Shown piece by piece: positions 62,488 through 64,000 of a stretch of DNA of 64,000 nt. The DNA comes from Flavobacterium sp. ACN6 (GTDB taxonomy: Bacteria > Bacteroidota > Bacteroidia > Flavobacteriales > Flavobacteriaceae), in contig NZ_MRCQ01000004.1 in NCBI RefSeq assembly GCF_002304005.1, positions 124,001 to 188,000 of the forward strand, read 5' to 3'. The notes under the pieces are model-generated. The model was not told the origin of the DNA. It worked only from the letters and a program-made list of their open reading frames with translations, and did no database searches. The translations under genes were made by a program, and so were the position numbers. How positions within the stretch are numbered: position 1 is the stretch's first letter; every line of letters starts with the position of its first letter.

Positions 62488-63492
62488 ATGACAATTACGA
62501 TACAAGAAGCAATAAAAAAAAATATCCTAATCCTTGATGGAGCAATGGGAACAATGTTGCAGCGCTATAACTTCTCAGAGGAAGATTTCAGAGGAGAGCG
62601 TTTCAAAGATTTCCCACATCCATTAAAAGGGAACAACGATTTACTATCCATAACACAACCACAAGCGATCCGTGATGTCCACGCCGCTTATTATGAAGCT
62701 GGTGCAGACATTGTAGAAACCAATACTTTTTCAGGAACGACAATCGGTATGGCCGACTATTTCCTCGAAGATTTGGTTTACGAATTAAACTACGAATCGG
62801 CTAAAATTGCCAGACAAGTAGCAGATGAATTCACCGCCAAAAATCCAGACAAGCCACGTTTCGTTGCTGGTTCAATTGGACCGACAAACAGAACTGCAAG
62901 TATGTCGCCAGATGTAAACGATCCGGGTTACAGAGCCGTAACTTTTGACGATTTGCGTATTGCTTACAAACAACAAGTGGAAGCTTTAATGGATGGCGGA
63001 TGTGATTTACTTTTGGTAGAAACTATTTTTGATACCTTAAATGCCAAAGCAGCACTTTTCGCAATTGAAGAAGTAAAAGACGAACGTAATCTGGATATTC
63101 CAATCATGGTTTCAGGAACGATTACCGATGCTTCAGGAAGAACACTTTCTGGGCAGACTGTTGAAGCGTTTTTGATTTCGGTTTCCCATATTCCGTTATT
63201 GAGTGTTGGTTTCAATTGCGCTCTTGGAGCCGATTTGTTAAAACCGTATTTAAAAACATTATCGCAGCATACACAGTTCAACGTTTCGGCGCATCCAAAT
63301 GCAGGTTTACCAAACGCGTTCGGACAATATGATGAAACGCCAGAACAAACTCAAGCATTAATTAAAGAATATTTAGATGATAATTTAATTAATATCATTG
63401 GCGGTTGTTGCGGTACAACTCCAGATCATATTCGATTAATTGCTGAGGTGGCGAAGGATTATAAACCAAGAGTAGCGCCGGTTTTTGAGTAA
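62488..63492 (+). CDS. metH: Methionine synthase, homocysteine methyltransferase module (split MetH)
   Basis: 334 residues, only the N-terminal Hcy-binding domain of cobalamin-dependent Met[25 protein letters not shown] at the start; [18 protein letters not shown]; the zinc-binding cysteines are in [13 protein letters not shown] (about 246) and [18 protein letters not shown] (CC at about 310). The folate, cobalamin and activation domains are absent and the ORF ends with a normal stop, so they are probably on a following gene beyond the window, the split arrangement known in Bacteroidota. Under SAM riboswitch control. Confidence 0.9.
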   Translation: MTITIQEAIKKNILILDGAMGTMLQRYNFSEEDFRGERFKDFPHPLKGNNDLLSITQPQAIRDVHAAYYEAGADIVETNTFSGTTIGMADYFLEDLVYELNYESAKIARQVADEFTAKNPDKPRFVAGSIGPTNRTASMSPDVNDPGYRAVTFDDLRIAYKQQVEALMDGGCDLLLVETIFDTLNAKAALFAIEEVKDERNLDIPIMVSGTITDASGRTLSGQTVEAFLISVSHIPLLSVGFNCALGADLLKPYLKTLSQHTQFNVSAHPNAGLPNAFGQYDETPEQTQALIKEYLDDNLINIIGGCCGTTPDHIRLIAEVAKDYKPRVAPVFE

Positions 63493-63503
63493 TGTGTACG
63501 TTT

Positions 63504-63586
63504 CCTGCAAGGTTTTCAAAACCTTGTAGGTATAAATTTGTTGGCGAGTAAATGGCAAACCTACAAGGTTTTGAAAACCTTGCAGG
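63504..63586. repeat. Paired palindromic repeats (CCTGCAAGGTTTT family)
   Basis: Copy 1 at 63504-63530 and an inverted copy at 63560-63586, separated by 29 bases; the whole unit is itself an inverted repeat, as at 50949-51061. A further copy starts at 63988 (CCACAAGGTTTCG) and runs off the window. Confidence 0.85.
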
Positions 63587-63649
63587 TTAAAGGAAGCTAA
63601 AGGTTTTGTCGGAACAATATGTTTTTAAAAATGTGGAATATCGGGATGA

Positions 63650-63957
63650 GATTGCTTCGTTCCTCGCAAAGACAAGTAAGCCGAAGAAATAAAAGTTCCA
63701 GAGGAACGAAATGTTGGTAGCAACGGAATTTATTCCGTTGAAAATGATAAACGACACAAAACAGAGTTCCTTAGGAACGAAATATACAATGGGTTCAAAG
63801 ATTTGAGAATTTATTTCAAAAACGACAATTGAAATTGTGAAAAATAAATCGTCTTTTGAAACCGATAATGCGTGAGGGATAGAAGTGGATAGCCCACAGC
63901 CTGACGAAGGAAGTGCGAGGACTTGGAACGAATAGCCCGACCCGGAGGGACACGCCC
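63650..63957. repeat. Cluster of dispersed repeats at the window end
   Basis: No ORF is credible in 63493-64000. 63650-63676 is a partial copy of the 47732 inverted repeat. 63695-63786 holds small palindromes GTTCCAGAGGAAC, CAACGGAATTTATTCCGTTG and GTTCCTTAGGAAC with a repeated GGAACGAAAT. 63870-63957 (GCGTGAGGGATAGAAGTGGA, later AATAGCCCGACCCGGAGGGA) resembles the element at 62265. Confidence 0.65.
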
Positions 63958-64000
63958 AAAATAAGATTATTAAAAAACGAAATATACCCACAAGGTTTCG

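Noticed and set aside
63587..63991. Minus-strand 134-codon ORF at the window end
   Set aside because: It spans several dispersed repeats and palindromes and has no coherent protein features.

Overview
The window is chromosomal DNA of a Flavobacterium-like Bacteroidota. Evidence: low GC, Bacteroidota-type promoters (TTTG, about 20 bases, TAnnTTTG), almost no Shine-Dalgarno sequences, and lineage-specific genes (PorT/SprT, a lipoprotein TamA homologue, GLPGLI protein, DUF5686 and TonB-type outer-membrane proteins, 2TM protein). No tRNA, rRNA, CRISPR array, prophage or intact insertion sequence was seen.

Layout. 1-4.2 kb: cell-shape genes (mrdA start, mreD, mreC, mreB) and purH, all minus strand. 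4.4-14.2 kb: ABC permease, JmjC-like protein, lipoprotein, accD with a degenerate zinc ribbon, fbaA, tamL-like gene, an RNA methyltransferase, porT and ubiE. 14.2-14.7 kb: a structured intergenic stretch that may encode a small RNA. 14.7-25.3 kb: folA, 2TM protein, CBM48 protein, thyA, bifunctional nuclease, etfA/etfB, pyruvate dehydrogenase E1 beta, DUF5686 protein, DNA glycosylase, ppa. 25.4-38.2 kb: membrane pyrophosphatase with an unusual Cys-rich tail, deoxynucleoside kinase, GLPGLI/receptor pair, and two tandem paralogous secreted proteins.

38.3-63.5 kb is a sulfur, methionine and threonine region: metK, metY, a homoserine-dehydrogenase-like pseudoenzyme, metX, thrA, an OsmC protein, metZ, an Rrf2 regulator, two TauE/SafE transporters, cysH, cysD, cysN, a sulfite reductase-HEPN fusion, siroheme genes, a ferredoxin-NADP reductase-like enzyme and the first half of methionine synthase. 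Together they take sulfate to sulfide, make siroheme for the reductase, activate homoserine, add sulfide to give homocysteine, and convert this to methionine and SAM.

The most interesting feature is how this region is regulated. metX-thrA and metH carry SAM-I riboswitches and metK carries what looks like a SAM-II long-loop riboswitch. In addition there are two tandem pairs of very short Met/Cys-containing leader ORFs (39.86-40.25 kb and 43.35-43.66 kb). Each leader is followed by an intrinsic terminator whose 5' arm is complementary to a segment at the end of the leader. These look like double transcription attenuators; each pair precedes a 63-67 residue ORF sharing a SLLFxMY-type C-terminus. 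A shared 13-base element upstream of leader 1 and at the cys-operon start may be an Rrf2 operator.

Intergenic spaces hold several families of iterated short oligomers and palindromic repeats.
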